Source of the DNA: Arachis hypogaea | Lineage: Eukaryota > Streptophyta > Magnoliopsida > Fabales > Fabaceae | Direction of reading: 5' to 3' | Length of the DNA stretch: 64,000 bases | NCBI RefSeq assembly: GCF_003086295.3 | Contig: NC_092048.1 | Coordinates: forward strand, 105,664,276-105,728,275 | Part shown: positions 1 through 10,894 of the stretch, piece by piece | Layout of the letters: each line of letters opens with the position of its first letter | Position numbering within the stretch: the first letter of the stretch is position 1 | Notes under the pieces: model-generated | Seen by the model: the letters and a program-made list of their open reading frames with translations, nothing else | Told to the model about the DNA's origin: nothing | Database searches by the model: none | Made by a program: the position numbers and the translations under genes

Positions 1-263
1 CTATCCTATTTTATAGTTTTATTATATTTTAATTATCAATTCACCATAACCATTTGAATCCACCTGACTAAGATTTACAAGGTGACCATAGCTTGCTTCA
101 AGCAGACAATCTCCATCGGATCGACCCTTACTCACGTAAGGTTTATTACTTTGACGACCCAGTGCACTTGCTGGTTAGTTGTGCGAAGTTGTGACAAAGA
201 ATTGAGATTACGATTGTGCGTACCAAGTTGTTGGCGCCATTGAGATCACAATTTCGTGCACCA
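1..263 (+). mobile_element. 3' end of a plus-strand gypsy LTR (same family as element C), cut by window edge
   Basis: This is the reverse complement of the low-coordinate end of the C-element LTRs at 33706 and 44009. It shares the blocks around CTTACTCACGTAAGG and GTGCACTTGCTGGTTAG, and the terminal ATTTCGTGCACCA. The LTR ends in CA at 263. The rest lies left of the window, so it cannot be said whether it is a solo LTR or part of an element. It appears to interrupt the LTR fragment that starts at 264. Confidence 0.75.
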
Positions 264-694
264 GTTACTTTTATCATTCATATTTGAAAACCCAAAAATC
301 TTGATTGCTTTGTCTTAGTTATAGTTACTTGTTTAGTTAGGATAGAATTATATTGGATGTTATTTGATGAGTTTAGAATTATTCACATTTTGTTCTAATT
401 GTTTGCATTAGTTTCTTGCATTCCAAGATTACTTGCTTGTTAAGATTACTAGTTTAATTTCTTGCTCATGACTTGCAACCCCAGATTTCTAACCAATGTT
501 GAAGCACACGTTTGCCCATTCTTTGTGAGACGACCCGAGGTTTGAATACTTCGATTACTTTTATTGGGGTTGAACTTGTGACAACCAAATTCCTTCTAAA
601 TTTGATATTCGAGGATCGTTGTTGGGAAGAGCTATACTTGCAACGGGATTTTATTGAGAAATTCTATACCAACATAGTCTCTTGAGGTGCATCA
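264..694 (+). mobile_element. 3' portion of a second plus-strand LTR (fragment G)
   Basis: It contains the conserved LTR 3' block seen in the X, H2 and Y LTRs: GAGACGACCCGAGGTTTGAA, a T-rich stretch, then CTATACTTGCAACGGGATTT and GAAATTCTATACCAACA. Its 5' part is missing, replaced by the LTR ending at 263. I place the right edge at the CA before CATCCCCGGC, but the exact end could be up to about 15 bases earlier. No coding sequence. Confidence 0.6.
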
Positions 695-696
695 CA

Positions 697-714
697 TCCC
701 CGGCAACGGCACCA
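697..714 (-). promoter_or_regulatory. Primer-binding site for tRNA-Asp, element F
   Basis: Read on the minus strand this is TGGTGCCGTTGCCGGGGA, one mismatch from the complement of the plant tRNA-Asp 3' end. It lies six bases from the end of minus-strand LTR F, as expected for a PBS. The internal region beyond it is missing: LTR fragment G begins within a few bases. Confidence 0.8.
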
Positions 715-1028
715 AAAACGTGATGCAGAAAATTGAGAAAATTACTTATACCGGTAAGTATACTGATGCCAGGGCATTTTGGCCAGTTTCACTAACCTTT
801 TCTTTACTGTTTTTAGGGTAGTTTCATGCATTTCCTTAGGAAATAAGCTAGTTTTGGGTAGATATTCACTTACATCTTGATTCAAGCATACATTGTGCAT
901 TTTACTTGATTTCATGAGGATTTTGCATGAATTTAAGGACAAATTAGATGTTGCATTTCCCATGACTTGGACTAGAACTTTGATGCACTTTATTGCTTGA
1001 TTTCAGAACAAAGGAAGCAAAGAAGAAC

Positions 1029-2111
1029 CACATTAGTGGCTACGTTAGTTACACTAACGTTAACACTAACGTGGAATGGGAGTAACTTGAAAAGTTAATG
1101 AGAAAAGTGGTTGCCAATAACGCTCTCGAAGCCATCATTGCCCACGTTAAGAGTCACGTTAACTAAGTTAACGTGAACTCTAACGTGGAAGTAAAGAAAT
1201 GGAGCCAACGTTAGTGACACTTAACATTATCACTAACGTTAGACCAAGATCATGAGTGGCCACGTTAGAGTCCACGTTAACTTAGTTAACGTGGCCTCTA
1301 ACGTTAAGAAGAAAAAGGGGGAAGTCAACGTTAGTGACATTCAACATTGTCACTAACGTTGGCCAAGTCACACAAAGCCACGTTAACTTCCACGTTAACC
1401 TAGTTAACGTGGAAGCTAACGTGAAGAGACTAGGTGGTCGACAACGTTAGTGACACCAAACATTGTCATTAACGTTGGGATGAAGACACACTATCCCCAA
1501 GAAGCCACGTTAACTCCAGCGTTAACCTAGTTAACGTGGAGAAGGGAATGTTGAGCCAACGTTAGTGACACCCAACATAGTCACTAACGTTGGAAGGAGC
1601 CCACACATGCCACCATGAGCCACGTTAACTCCCACGCTAACTTAGTTAACGTGGAAGCTAACGTGGATAAGGGAATATTGAGCCAACGTTAGTGACACTC
1701 AACTTTTTCACTAACGTTGGAGATGGCTAGCATGGCCACGTTAGAAGCCACGTTAACCTAGTTAACGTGGTCTCTAACGTGGGAGCTAAGGGACACATTG
1801 GAACGTTAGTGACAATGTTAAGTGTCACTAACATTCTCGAAGGTTGGCAAGCCTACGTTAAAAGAGCTACGTTAACTAAGTTAACGTGGACTCTAACGTA
1901 GAGAAAGGGGAGGCTTCTCAACATTATTGGGAAAGTTGAGTCCCAATAACGTGTGCGAAGGACAAAGAGGCAACGTTAGTGGCAACGTTTGTGCCACTAA
2001 CGTTGAGGTTAACGTGGCTCTTACTTAGGAAAGGAACGTTAGTGAAGAAGTTGAATGTCACTAACGTTCTCGAACCCATATTTTCACTGAACGTTAACAC
2101 CACTAACGTCC
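1029..2111 (+). repeat. Dual-hairpin minisatellite array in LTR A, about 118-bp period
   Basis: About eight degenerate units. Each holds two inverted repeats. One has arms CCAACGTTAGTGACA and TGTCACTAACGTTGG around a short AACATT-type loop. The other has arms such as CCACGTTAGAG...TCTAACGTTA built around AACTTAGTT or AACCTAGTT. Examples of the first type start near 1204, 1325, 1440, 1556 and 1683; of the second near 1259, 1377, 1503, 1618 and 1735. The array sits directly upstream of the LTR TATA box. Confidence 0.85.
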
Positions 2112-2251
2112 TGAGCTAAAGTCTCTACCCACTTCACACTTTCTCTCTGCAAGTAAAGTTGAGCCCAATGAAGAAAGGAACTGCTTCAAACTCAAGATCC
2201 AAAGGCCCATACCCAAGACTCGAAGAATCAACTAGAAGAACAGAAGAGTAG

Positions 2252-2259
2252 TATATATA
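2252..2259 (+). promoter_or_regulatory. Predicted TATA box of LTR A
   Basis: TATATATA within GTAGTATATATAGGAGTAGC, about 140 bases downstream of the palindromic array. It sits in the same relative place as the TATAAATA box of LTRs D, E and H3. This is a prediction from sequence and position only. Confidence 0.5.
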
Positions 2260-4434
2260 GGAGTAGCTTTGAATTATTTTGGAGAGTTGGAAATTATAGG
2301 GAGACTCTTAGCATAGAACTACTCTCTGTATTTACTTTCTCTGCACTTCTAGTTCTCATGATGTATTCTCCATCTTTGTTTTCATTTTCCAGAGCTATGA
2401 ACAACTAAACCCCTATCATTGGGTTAGGGAGCTCTGTTGTAATTTGATGGATCAATACTAGTTTTCATTATTCTTCTTCTATCTTTTCTCTTGATTTTAC
2501 TTGAAAGCTTTCGATCTTCATCCAATTGGGTAGTTATCTTGAAAAAGAAGCTATTCATACTTGGATCTCTTCTGAACCTTGAAAGAGGAATGAAGAGATC
2601 AAGCTAGAAATGCTTTCACATGCTGGATCAAATTGGGTTTGGATGGATATGTGACTATAATCCTCTCAACACTTGGTTTGGGAAATGCATGTAGTATAAT
2701 CAGTGACCATACTTCATCTCTTCTCATGAGCAATTGACCAAGGAATTGGCTGTTGATCAAGATTTGAGAGATTGAATTACAAGAAATTGTAATTCAATCA
2801 CTTAAGATTGCCAAGGAGATCAATGAGTGCATTGATTGAGGAAGAGATGAAAATGAAATTGATCCGAAGAATGCAACATCTCCTAAGCCCAATGAACTCC
2901 CCATTTCTGATCTTACCCATTCTCTTTAATTTCTGTTATTTACTTTTATGAGCAATTCCCCCATTCCCATTTACAATTCTGCAATTTACCTTCAGTCATT
3001 TACTTTCAGCTCTTTAATTCTAGCATTTACTTTCCTGTCAATTACCTTCCCGCCATTTTATTTTCTGCAATTCTAAACTCAAATTCTGGATTCGCTCAAC
3101 TAGAACAGTCCTCTAATTAAAGTTGCTTGATCAATCAATCCTTGTGGGATTCGACCTCACTCTATTGTGAGTTTTTACTTGACGACAAATTTGGTACACT
3201 TGCCGAAGGAAATTTATTGTGAGACAAGTTTTCCGTGCATCATATACTCCAAGAGACAATTAAAATTACTTACTTTTATTGAGAAAATTGCATCTGCTCA
3301 AACTACCAGTAAGTATACTGGGTCGCATAAAGTAGTAAAACTCACAAGAGTGAGGTCGATCCCACAGGGATTGATGGATAAAAAAATTTTAGTTGGGTGA
3401 TGAGTCTATTCAAGCTAAATATTGAAAGAGTTTGGTGAAAATTGATTGACAGAATGTAAATTGCTTGAAATGTAAATGGCAAGAAACTTAAAGGACTAAA
3501 ACTTAAAGAGCAAGAAAGTAAAAGGGCAGAATGTAAATGACAATGAAACTTAAATTGCTTGGAACGTAAAGTGGCATAGGTGCTAGAAAATTAAAGGAAG
3601 CAGTAAATTCGAAGCAATTAAATGAGACTCAAGGCAATCAAAATGAGAAATAACAGAGAGAAAAATTCATTAGGGATTGGAGATATCATGATCCATCATG
3701 AATCAAATGGGTTTCAACTTCCTTCTCAATCATATGAGTAGATCTATGGCGGATTGTAATTGATTGGATCCCAATTCCTTGTCAATCCAATCTCTCTAAT
3801 CACAATCAATCTTGAGAATTCCTTTATCCAATTGTCATGAGAAAAAGGTTAAGTGCATGTCTCTCATCCATAAGCCACACTAATCCTCAAGACCTCAATT
3901 CCTCCCAAATAGTGTTGGTCAAGAGAATTATGAAAGACAGAGCTCTAATTCTAATGCTTATGATTCCCCTTCTGAGACTCACACAAGCATTCAATTGAAT
4001 CAAGCCCCCTTCTGGAGTGAATGAACCACAATCAAAACAGAAGGTATCCAATAGCTACACAAGCAGATTGAGAGGAAGAAGAATTTCATTCAATTCATAT
4101 GAATTACAATAGAGCTCCTCCCCTAATGAAGTTAGGGTTTAGTTGATCATCGCTCTAAGAACACTTGTAGGAAATTTAAATTGCATGAAAGTAAATCGAG
4201 CTCAATGTGAACTGAATTGTAAAATTGCAGAAGAAAAGAAGTGCAGGAAATTAAAATTGCATAAAGTAAATGAAGTTCAATACAAACTACAATGTAAAAT
4301 GGCTAAAAAGAAAAGTGTATAAAATCCTATGCTAAGCTCTCTGGAGTCTCTAATACTCCAAGAGAGCTTTGGAGTCTCTAATCCTCCAGCCTCTAGTCCT
4401 ATGAGAGCCTCTCTTCAATCTTCAAAAACTCTCC

Positions 4435-4442
4435 TATTTATA
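4435..4442 (-). promoter_or_regulatory. Predicted TATA box of LTR F (minus strand)
   Basis: TATTTATA on the plus strand, TATAAATA on the minus strand, in the context GAGTATAAATAGGAG. It lies downstream (in LTR orientation) of the AACGTT array, mirroring the array-then-TATA order of the other LTRs. Confidence 0.5.
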
Positions 4443-4599
4443 CTCTTTTTCTCATCTTCAATTGGATCTTCATGTACTTGGATGTGGGCCTTGACCTTGA
4501 TTGAAGCAGTTAGGAATGACTCTTGATTACATTGACATTGGCCATTAACTAACCAATATTCATACTTGCATGGGTGCCCTTTCGGAGTGAAATTTTCCT

Positions 4600-5255
4600 T
4601 AACGTTGGTGGCCAACGTTTGTGTAAAAACATTGAGTCAAACGTTGCATGTAAAAATCTTTTTGAGCGTTGCCACTAACGTTGGACTCAACGTTGGTGGC
4701 ACCAACGTTCTTCATGTCACCCGTACGCGTGACTCAGCATTGGCGTACAAACGTTAGAATTCAACACACAACGTTGGCGCACCAACAGTCATGTCACGCA
4801 TGCGCGTTGCCCACGCGTACGCGTGGATTGTAAATTTTCACAATCACGCTTACGCATGCGTGTCGCAGCCAATTTTTCCAACTCCAACATGAAGTTTTAT
4901 CGAAGACGTTGGGGGTAACGTTGGTTCACCAACGTTCCCTTCAATGTTTGCACTCTTGTGCGTATGCACACTTCCTTGTGCATGCGCACACTTGCAATTT
5001 TTCTTCTTGTGCGTACGCACACAAGACAATTCTTCCAGCTCCAACTTTGAGATTTATCGAAAATGTTGGGGGTAACGTTGGTTCACCAGCGGTCCCTCCA
5101 ACGTTTCACCTCTTTTACATAACGTTGCCAGCAATGTTGGTGAGCCAACCTTGGCCACCAACGTTGCAACTTAGCCTTGGAATGTTGCTTTGTCCTTCTT
5201 CATCAACGTTTGAGACAATGTTGGTGAGCCAACTTTGGTCACCAATGTTGCTTCC
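4600..5255 (-). repeat. AACGTT-type palindromic array with ACGCGT/GCGCA islands in LTR F
   Basis: Repeated short palindromes centred on AACGTT, such as AACGTTGGTGGCCAACGTT near 4601, GGTAACGTTGGTTCACCAACGTT near 4916 and CAACGTTTGAGACAATGTTGGTGAGCC near 5204. They alternate with CpG-rich palindromes such as ACGCATGCGCGT and CACGCGTACGCGTGG (4795-4865). Units are more degenerate than in LTR A. The AACGTT core is shared with LTRs A and E. Confidence 0.7.
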
Positions 5256-5539
5256 TTCTCCTCTTTCTTGCTCTTTCTCTGCTTCTTTTCACCTATCATC
5301 AACCCAACAAATGCATCAAAGTCTTGCCATATCCACAAGATTTTGCATCATTCATAGCTTCGAGTAAATCTTGCATAAATCTCACGAAAATGCACATAAT
5401 TAACCATGTTTGATTGAATCAAGGCATGCATGAAATTCTCATCCAAATACTTACTTATTGCCTAAGAAATGCATGAAAACCAAGTAAAAACTAATGAAAA
5501 AGGCTTTTGAAACTAGCCTAAAATGCTTAGGCATCATCA

Positions 5540-5623
5540 GGCCACGCGTATGTGTGACACTTGTCACATGACCTCATTAAAGGAACCCGCTGGGGGCAAT
5601 CTCTGGACTTGCTGGGGCCCAAT
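5540..5623 (+). mobile_element. Short middle fragment of a plus-strand LTR
   Basis: The block CACATGACCTCATTAAAGGA then GCTGGGGGCAATCTCTGGAC matches the middle of the H2 LTR near 21830-21880. Both ends are cut, by LTR F on the left and the E0 LTR on the right. It is the visible part of the host into which these two were inserted. Confidence 0.55.
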
Positions 5624-6319
5624 TGATGGAGAAAAATTGTCGGTAAAGATTTTTACAATAAAATCTCGTTGCAAGTATAGTTCTAAACCAACAACAATCC
5701 TCAATCAGAATTTAATTTATTTGTCACTTAAGCAAACCCAATAAAATTAACCGAAGTATTAAACCTCGGGCCGTCTCTCAAGGAATTGCAGGGAAGTATG
5801 GTTATTATTGGTTATGAGATTGTAAAATTTTTGGGTTTTTGAAATAAGGAACATGGAATGTAAATAACAAGGAAATAAAATAACAACTAAGAAAAGTCTT
5901 AACAAGGATTAAGAATTAGAATTCCTATCCTCATTATCATAGTCACTTGTGATGGTAATTGGCTTTTGCTCTCACTTAGTTAACCTCTAACAATGAAGAA
6001 AAGTCAAGTGAGCAAAATCAGCTTAAGTTCACAAGTCCTAATCAAAGATTAGATTTAGTGAAACCTAAGCCAACTAGCAAGTCTCAATCACCAATCAACA
6101 AAAGACTTTGACAACTCAAGAGTCTCTAATTGATCAATCCAAGTTAAGAACATAAAAATCTAATTTAAAATACAACCAAGCATTTTATCAAACACTTGGA
6201 AGGCACAAAATAAAAGCATAGAAAAGCAATAAGAGAATTTAAAATCTAAAACCAACAATTGCAAAATCAATGATAACAAATAACGGAAGAAGCAATAAAC
6301 AAGCACTACAAGAAAAAGC

Positions 6320-6665
6320 AATATTTGTAATAAAAAAAATATTATAAAAAATCGAAATTTTGAAACAAAAAGATTTTGTAACAAAAAAAGGGGTTGTTGC
6401 AGTATGTCCCGTTACAAAAAGTTTTTGTAACAAAAAACGGAACTGTTAGAATTCAAAGTGATATTTTGTAACAAATTTTTCTGATACAAAAAATCAAAAA
6501 TCGGAAGTCGTTACAAAAATGGTAACAAATTTTGATCTTCAAGGTATTTTTTGTAACAATATATTTTTTCGTATCATAAAATTTTGTTACAAAATGTTAC
6601 TTGATTTTGTAACACTTTTTTTCTTTAGTTACAAAAGCAAAATAATTATTTTGTAACAATTTTTT
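6320..6665. repeat. Left subterminal repeats of the CACTA element
   Basis: More than ten copies, in both orientations, of the motif TTTTGTAACAAA or TTGTTACAAAA. In CACTA elements such subterminal repeats are the binding sites of the TNPA-type accessory protein (family knowledge). The same motif recurs at the other end (10895-11215). Confidence 0.75.
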
Positions 6666-7369
6666 TATGCAAATTGCATGCATAATTTACTAAATTATTT
6701 TTTTAATTAACTAATATATTAACTATTTTACTAAGCAAGTCTACATTTATATAATATGTAAAAACATACATAATTCAAACATGCCTTATTTAGCTAAAAT
6801 TGTTTTAAAACAAAATAACATTAGTGAGTACATTGATTAGTTCTACAAGTTATATGTCTTGCACAAGTTCAACCAAAATTTAAAAGTTCTAACATAGATT
6901 AGTCTCTATGAATCAAAATATTCTTGAGCCCTCAAAGTAGCATGTGGTCACCATTTCAACACTCCTGTAAATAAGAAAAATCGAAACAAAAAATTAGAAA
7001 CACGATATAACAATAATTATAATTTTTCCATTAAGTTTTATCCAAAATATTTAGAAAAATTTGGGCAAAACCTCCCCTAAAACTTGGATATTTCCACCGT
7101 CTACGTTTCCAACAAAAACAACCAATTCACAACTTATTTCTCAGCCAATACACAACCAAATTTATCAAACCAAATAATAGGACATTTGTCATTTCTCAAC
7201 CATGACACGAGTAAAATGTGATAAATAGATCCATATACAAATTAAACTATACTAATAGTATAGGAATCATCTAGGAATATGTATTAAAACCATAAGCAAT
7301 TTTAGGAGTACCTTTAGTTGTCTAGTTTTTTTCATTGTCAAAGCGCGCTATGAAAGAGTTCACAACGGC

Positions 7370-7576
7370 TTATTGAGCTTCCAATTGAGCTTTCATTTGA
7401 GCTAATTCTTTCTCTTGCCGTGTTCGTTGCTCTTCAAGTTTTTCTTTGAGCATATTTGTTTCCTTTGTTAGCTCCTCACAGTCTTGCATTGCCTCTTGAA
7501 GTTGTGCTTTAATCCTTAACTTAGATTTTGAAGCCTTTATGCCATAACCTAGCATCACAACGACTATCACTTTCAA
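7370..7576 (-). pseudogene. Coiled-coil C-terminal fragment resembling Ptta/En/Spm accessory transposase
   Basis: The open stretch of about 68 residues reads LGYGIKASKSKL followed by a strong heptad-like coiled coil (QLQEAMQDCEELTKETN ... KEKLEEQ ... QMKAQLEAQ). It ends at a TAA-type stop, after which the same frame continues FIARFD. The order 'LGYG-x-K followed by coiled coil to the end' resembles the C-terminus of plant Ptta/En/Spm transposase-associated proteins (TNPA/PttA-like), which would fit its place in a CACTA element. No N-terminal DNA-binding part was found upstream. The start is not an ATG, so this is probably a last exon or a fragment. Confidence 0.45.
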
Positions 7577-7914
7577 AGGGCTCTATGTAAACTAAATTCC
7601 AAGGCAGTTCTCTATAACTCCACAATACAAACTATCCTAATTCAATGAATTGTAAAAACACAAAATCAATAACAAAATTGAATTAATATTTCTATGTTAA
7701 TAATGATGATGTAGTTACCTAAGACACTCAATTCACAAACACAAAAATTTAAGAAAACAAAAAGTATCAAAATCACCAAAAAATGCAAAAAATAGAATCA
7801 AAATAATAAGGCACTAGAGTAAAATAATAAGGCACCATAGAATTGTCAACTTTCTGATAAAACATAATTGAAACAACAGAAATTGAAAGCGTCAAATAAA
7901 ATGCTTGGACATAC

Positions 7915-8627
7915 TCAAGAACATGATAAAAGAAGAGTTTGCTAGCAAGCTTTCGTCCAAACTCAACAGCCTACACCACCAGACAACAATCACAAAGATA
8001 GTAATGACAATATGATGCTAAGAATTATACCAAGATAATCAATTAAAATATTCAGCAGATTTGTCAGATCATATGATTAACAAATATAAAATGATAAAAG
8101 AATATGAAACAATGAGTACATATGAGGATTTCTGCATGGGTTTTAGTTGTATATAGGGTAATTAAATCCATACCTCTGGGCTTTCTAGATACTGACCTTC
8201 AGACAAGAAATCTACAACTTCTGACTCAAGAAAACAGTTAGTGAACCTACGCATTTTGTGAAATCTATCCTTCACAGGAATAAACTCTTTCATTTTGAGG
8301 ACAATTACTGCAAGTTCATCAATCTTTATCCAGATTTGGCTATAGTCTTTCGGGCTCACAATCTGCATTGGCACCCTCTTTATCACCAGAGTACTCTTGT
8401 GCATTAGTATTGACTTTAATTTCAGCTTCAAATCCCTTGGAATTACTCCCTTGCACTTCTTGAATAGAACTAGTTTCAGATTACAAATCCTTGCTCTCAT
8501 CAACATTAATCAACTCAGATTTCACACCTTCAACCTCATTCATCTTATCCTGATCTTCATTATTGCTAACCTTTTCGATCGATTGAACGCTCTCTTCATT
8601 CTTATCCACCAAATCTTGATGTTCCAT
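7915..8627 (-). pseudogene. Captured host-gene fragment encoding a DEP domain (two exons)
   Basis: Minus strand. Exon 1 runs from an ATG at 8627 (MEHQDLVDKNEESV...) to a donor AG|GTATGG at 8174/8173. Exon 2 runs from an acceptor AG at 7971-7972 to a GTATG donor at 7914. The end of exon 1 reads KDRFHKMRRFTNCFLESEVV then DFLSEGQYLESPE. Exon 2 continues in phase with AVEFGRKLASKLFFYHVLE. This is a recognisable DEP domain as found in plant proteins that combine DEP, glutaredoxin-like and DUF547 regions (family named from memory). Exon 1 has an in-frame stop after ESKDL, another before the DEP part and a frame change, so it is not translatable. No later exons were found. The 203-bp intron with proper splice borders shows capture from genomic DNA, not from cDNA. 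Confidence 0.75.
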
Positions 8628-9419
8628 GGTTAAAAATTTAAAATGAACCTAAGATTTCCTCGTCAATAATGCAAAAACTGAAAGCTTACCCAATAAAACA
8701 TAAGCCCTGTGATATTGCCAGTTACCAGTCCATATTACTAATATACAAAAAAGATTTAAAATACTAATCATCCGATTGTTCTAATTTTAGACGGCAGTAG
8801 AAAAATATAGTAAGATTAAGACTAAGAACTAGAGCAACAACGAAGTATTCCAATTCCAATAGCAGAACACATCGAATAATCAGGACTGTGAGAATACAAA
8901 CAAAACAAAACAAAAAATGGCTAACAAATACAAATTATGGCATTCCAGGAGAGCAAAATATACAACGAAACAATTACAAAAAAAATGAATGAATAGAAAG
9001 TAAGCCAAGAAGAAGAAGAAGGAGTAGAAATAAACCATTGAAACCTATCTTTCATCACAAAAGAACCTTGTCATAAAATGAGGAACCTCAAAAGGCCAAA
9101 GCAACAAACTAGAAAACAGGAGCATCATTATTGAATTACTAGCAGGATTCCTGCTAATATAAAATAGTGACAACACAGAAAAAAATTAATAGCATACAAG
9201 CCAAAAAAAAAATTCATACAAGATTCATGACAAAAGTTTGTGTAACCAAATGAGATATATATCTACAGAGACACATACACATAAAGCAATGAACGATACA
9301 CTTCTCTTTAAAATTAGTGAGCAGCATCAAGCAAAAGCACAAGCATCAAGCTTTACCTTCAGTGACCACAAGCACAAAGGAGGAGGCAACCACCGAACAG
9401 ATTACCACCAAGCAGAGCA
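8628..9419. other. Non-coding interior of the CACTA element
   Basis: AT-rich sequence without a recognisable coding region. Just upstream of the DEP-fragment ATG (minus strand) it looks like an intron or 5' leader, with T-rich stretches ending near TTTTTAACCATGG. This would fit a captured 5' untranslated region and intron. Nothing else seen. Confidence 0.4.
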
Positions 9420-10244
9420 ACGACGCACCACGATTCACACGGACTAGCAGAGCAGCAATGGACCGCCAGCAACGAGTATAAAGCTTAAATCCTAAATCAA
9501 CCAATGATAAACCCTAACTACCTAAATCAGAATGACATAATGACACAATACTACTTTATATGTTGAAATTTCAAAACCACAACACTACTTACCTTGTCAA
9601 TGATGCAAAACTGATGAGCACATCAGGAGTAGGATGCGCAGCACAAGCTGCTTCAATGCTGCAACAGAATAAATCACAAAGAGATAATAAAACAACAAAA
9701 TTAAAAGAATTCTACTTACCAAACTGCAGAAATATGCCCAAAAAAAGAGAAACAAAATAATTAGATAAAAAATCATAACCGAGAACAAGTTAAAAAAAAT
9801 CCTAAGGAACCAGCTACGGTAGCAGTGGCGTCGTAGCAGTGGGCTTCTCTTCACGGCGAACCAGTTGCGGCGGCTATGAAGGAACGGCAATGGAAGTGGG
9901 TGGCTCGACGGCGGTGAGGCAGAACGGTGGCAGTCCACTCGCGCATCCTCTTCTACCTTTCGCGATGGCGACGCGACGGTCTTCCTCTCCTTCAACGTCT
10001 CCTCTCTTTCCTCCTCAGTTCTGAGCTCCTGGCACGACACGACGCTGGCGACAAGGAGCGCGACGGTATGAGCACCACAGCGCACTCCCTCTCCTCTCCT
10101 CGCGTGACCCACTTCTCCTTTGGTTCTCTCTTCCTCTCCGCCCTCTCTTTCTTTCTTTCCTTCTTTCTTTTCTTTCTTCGCTTCTGCGTCTGTGTGTGTG
10201 TATAATTGAGTGGAGTGAGTGCTGTGAGGGAGTATGAGCGGCAC
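9420..10244 (-). other. GC-rich, CT-repeat leader-like segment inside the CACTA element
   Basis: Base composition differs sharply from the AT-rich surroundings, with GGCGACGCGAC and GCGGCGGC-type stretches at 9830-10100 and a long CTTTCTTTCC tract at 10140-10190 on the plus strand. The 215-residue minus-strand open frame is low-complexity (KKEKKEGKKEREGGEEE...) and ends in a hydrophobic run, so I do not call it a protein. Plant promoters and 5' untranslated exons often look like this. Its position upstream of the captured DEP gene suggests it is the promoter or first exon of the same captured gene. Confidence 0.4.
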
Positions 10245-10894
10245 TGTGTGAGAAGAGTGTATTAGAGAGTGTTGTTAGAACATAGAAATTAGGGATAGGG
10301 TTTTAGGTAAAAATAGGTATAAAGGTAATTTGATAATTTTTAATAAAAATAGGGATAGTATATAATTGAAACCAATTTTTATTTAATAAAATTATTTTTA
10401 AAGAAAATATTATTCAACTATAATTTTATAAATTAATTTTAAAGAAATATTATTAAAGTTTTAATTTTAAATTAATTTTACAAAATTATCTTTAAAAAAT
10501 ATTATTTAATCAAATTATTAAAATTTTAAAATCTAAATAAGAAAATATTTAAAGAGTGAAGAGTGAAGTAAGGAGTTAGAATTAGAATTTTTACTTGTTA
10601 TATTTTTTTATTTTTAAATTTTAACTATTTTTATTTGTGTTTAACAATTAATTTTTTAATTTAAAAATTAATTTTTAGTCAACATTTAAGACTTGATTAT
10701 TAGTAAAAATTATATATTAATTTTATAAAAAATATAAAATAATATATACTATTTTTAAAAATTAATCCTTTAATCTTTAATTTTTTATAAAAAATAATTA
10801 ATTAATACAAATAATATTTTAAAAATTAAATTTTGGAAACAAAAAAAAATTATTTTAAAGATTTTAACATTTTAAAATATTTTTTTAGTTACAA

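Larger units (their letters stand above)
764..3242 (+). mobile_element. Solo LTR A with TATAC target-site duplication
   Basis: It starts TGATGCCAGGGCATTTTGG and ends CCGTGCATCA. The 5-base duplication TATAC flanks it at 759-763 and 3243-3247, and the flanks join into one continuous stretch of LTR F. Length is 2479 bp. There is no PBS or internal region, so this is a solo LTR left by LTR-LTR recombination. It carries a long palindromic array (1029-2111), then a TATA box, then a CT-rich transcribed part. It shares the block AAACCCC-TTGGGTTAGGGAGCTCT with LTR D, so A and D are related families. Confidence 0.85.
721..5539 (-). mobile_element. LTR F, minus strand, 5' LTR of an otherwise lost element, split by solo LTR A
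   Basis: On the minus strand the LTR begins TGATGATGCCTAAGCATTTT at 5539 and ends TTTTCTGCATCA at 721, next to a tRNA-Asp PBS. Without the inserted LTR A and its duplicated target it is about 2.3 kb. It contains a minus-strand TATA box, an AACGTT-type palindromic array, and a downstream region rich in TTAAAGAGCAAGAAAGTAAA-like repeats. Only the LTR and PBS survive. The short ORFs within it are not supported as genes. Confidence 0.7.

Noticed and set aside
1029..2111. Regularly spaced palindromic repeats resembling a CRISPR array
   Set aside because: Spacers are themselves repeated and palindromic, units are degenerate, there are no cas genes, and the array lies in a plant LTR.
3167..3400. 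77-codon frame spanning the end of LTR A
   Set aside because: Crosses an LTR border and a target duplication, begins with GTG, and has no domain.
6160..6433. Hydrophobic short ORFs near the CACTA left end as membrane proteins
   Set aside because: Phe/Leu-rich translation of A/T runs that crosses the LTR-CACTA border.
8397..8633. Plus-strand 78-codon frame over the DEP fragment
   Set aside because: Shadow of the minus-strand captured exon, which has splice sites and a recognisable domain.
9597..10244. 215-codon open frame on the minus strand as a protein gene
   Set aside because: Low-complexity Lys/Glu and hydrophobic runs caused by GA- and T-rich sequence. No domain, and a better explanation as a captured leader.
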